Source: Pukyongiella litopenaei
GTDB lineage: Bacteria > Pseudomonadota > Alphaproteobacteria > Rhodobacterales > Rhodobacteraceae
Direction: 5' to 3'
Length of the DNA stretch: 64,000 nucleotides
Assembly (NCBI RefSeq): GCF_003008555.2
Contig: NZ_CP027665.1
Location: 124,001-188,000 of the forward strand
Below, piece by piece: positions 63,998 through 64,000 of this stretch (within the stretch, counting starts at the first letter, position 1; each line of letters starts with the position of its first letter). Made by a program: the position numbers and the translations under genes. The notes beneath the pieces are model-generated. The model had not been told where the DNA came from, did no database searches, and saw only the letters and a list, made by a program, of their open reading frames with translations.

Positions 63998-64000
63998 CGC

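Overview
The window is about 64 kb of a GC-rich bacterial chromosome that looks like an alphaproteobacterium of the Rhodobacteraceae/Roseobacter type. I infer this from gene content and order: a cytochrome c maturation cluster in the helABCDX order (ccmA-B-C-D-G), secD-secF next to an Mth938-like gene, four-subunit sarcosine oxidase, a RutR-like regulator beside pyrimidine or hydantoin catabolic genes, and a respiratory formate dehydrogenase with its DUF3305/DUF3306/TorD neighbours. Genes are packed with many 1-8 nt overlaps. No gene-free stretch exceeds 300 bases; the longest are the divergent promoter regions at about 20778-21021 and 36932-37181. I found no rRNA, tRNA, CRISPR array, prophage or insertion sequence.

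Layout. 1-3788: an SDR, a BASS transporter and a flavin monooxygenase in one operon, divergent from a TetR regulator with a palindromic operator between them. 3837-6828: small metabolic genes (DUF1801, DoxX, an MDR oxidoreductase, suhB). 6928-13880: one long minus-strand run yajC-secD-secF-tauE-Mth938-ccmABCDG, joining Sec translocation to cytochrome c maturation. 14053-20777: serS, a fatty-acid desaturase, a MarC protein, and the yfgM-bamB-der block of outer-membrane and ribosome assembly. 21022-30514: an RND efflux pair with an oversized permease, an orphan membrane protein, a LysM-Atm1 pair and a LOG-family enzyme. 30644-36931: sodB and the sarcosine oxidase operon soxB-(TfoX-like)-soxD-soxA-soxG. 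37182-39126: ccmI, ruvX and a DUF1289 gene.

39259-53248 is the most interesting region, a formate dehydrogenase island. A plus-strand operon carries DUF3305, DUF3306, a TorD chaperone, a tiny Tat-signal protein, FDH alpha, beta and gamma, a WD40-cytochrome c fusion and two small proteins. Around it lie a 655-residue multi-ferredoxin protein, a secreted cytochrome c with an extra N-terminal domain, and a minus-strand operon of DUF6494, an Mrp/NBP35 ATPase, a biotin/lipoate-ligase-fold protein that seems to have lost its catalytic motifs, and a DUF6505 protein. This looks like an uncharacterised maturation or electron-transfer module for the enzyme.

53318-60696 is a catabolic and transport operon (carbamoylase or ureidopropionase, dihydropyrimidinase, ABC transporter). 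It faces a RutR-like regulator across a near-consensus RutR operator. 60838-63997 holds a glycosyltransferase-like protein, an O-acetylhomoserine sulfhydrylase and a SIMPL-domain protein.

Five copies of a short intergenic repeat, sharing a core and followed by hairpins with a covarying base pair, are scattered between 30.5 and 58.7 kb. Functionally the window leans toward C1 and nitrogen metabolism (sarcosine, pyrimidine or hydantoin, formate) plus the c-type cytochrome machinery that formate respiration needs.
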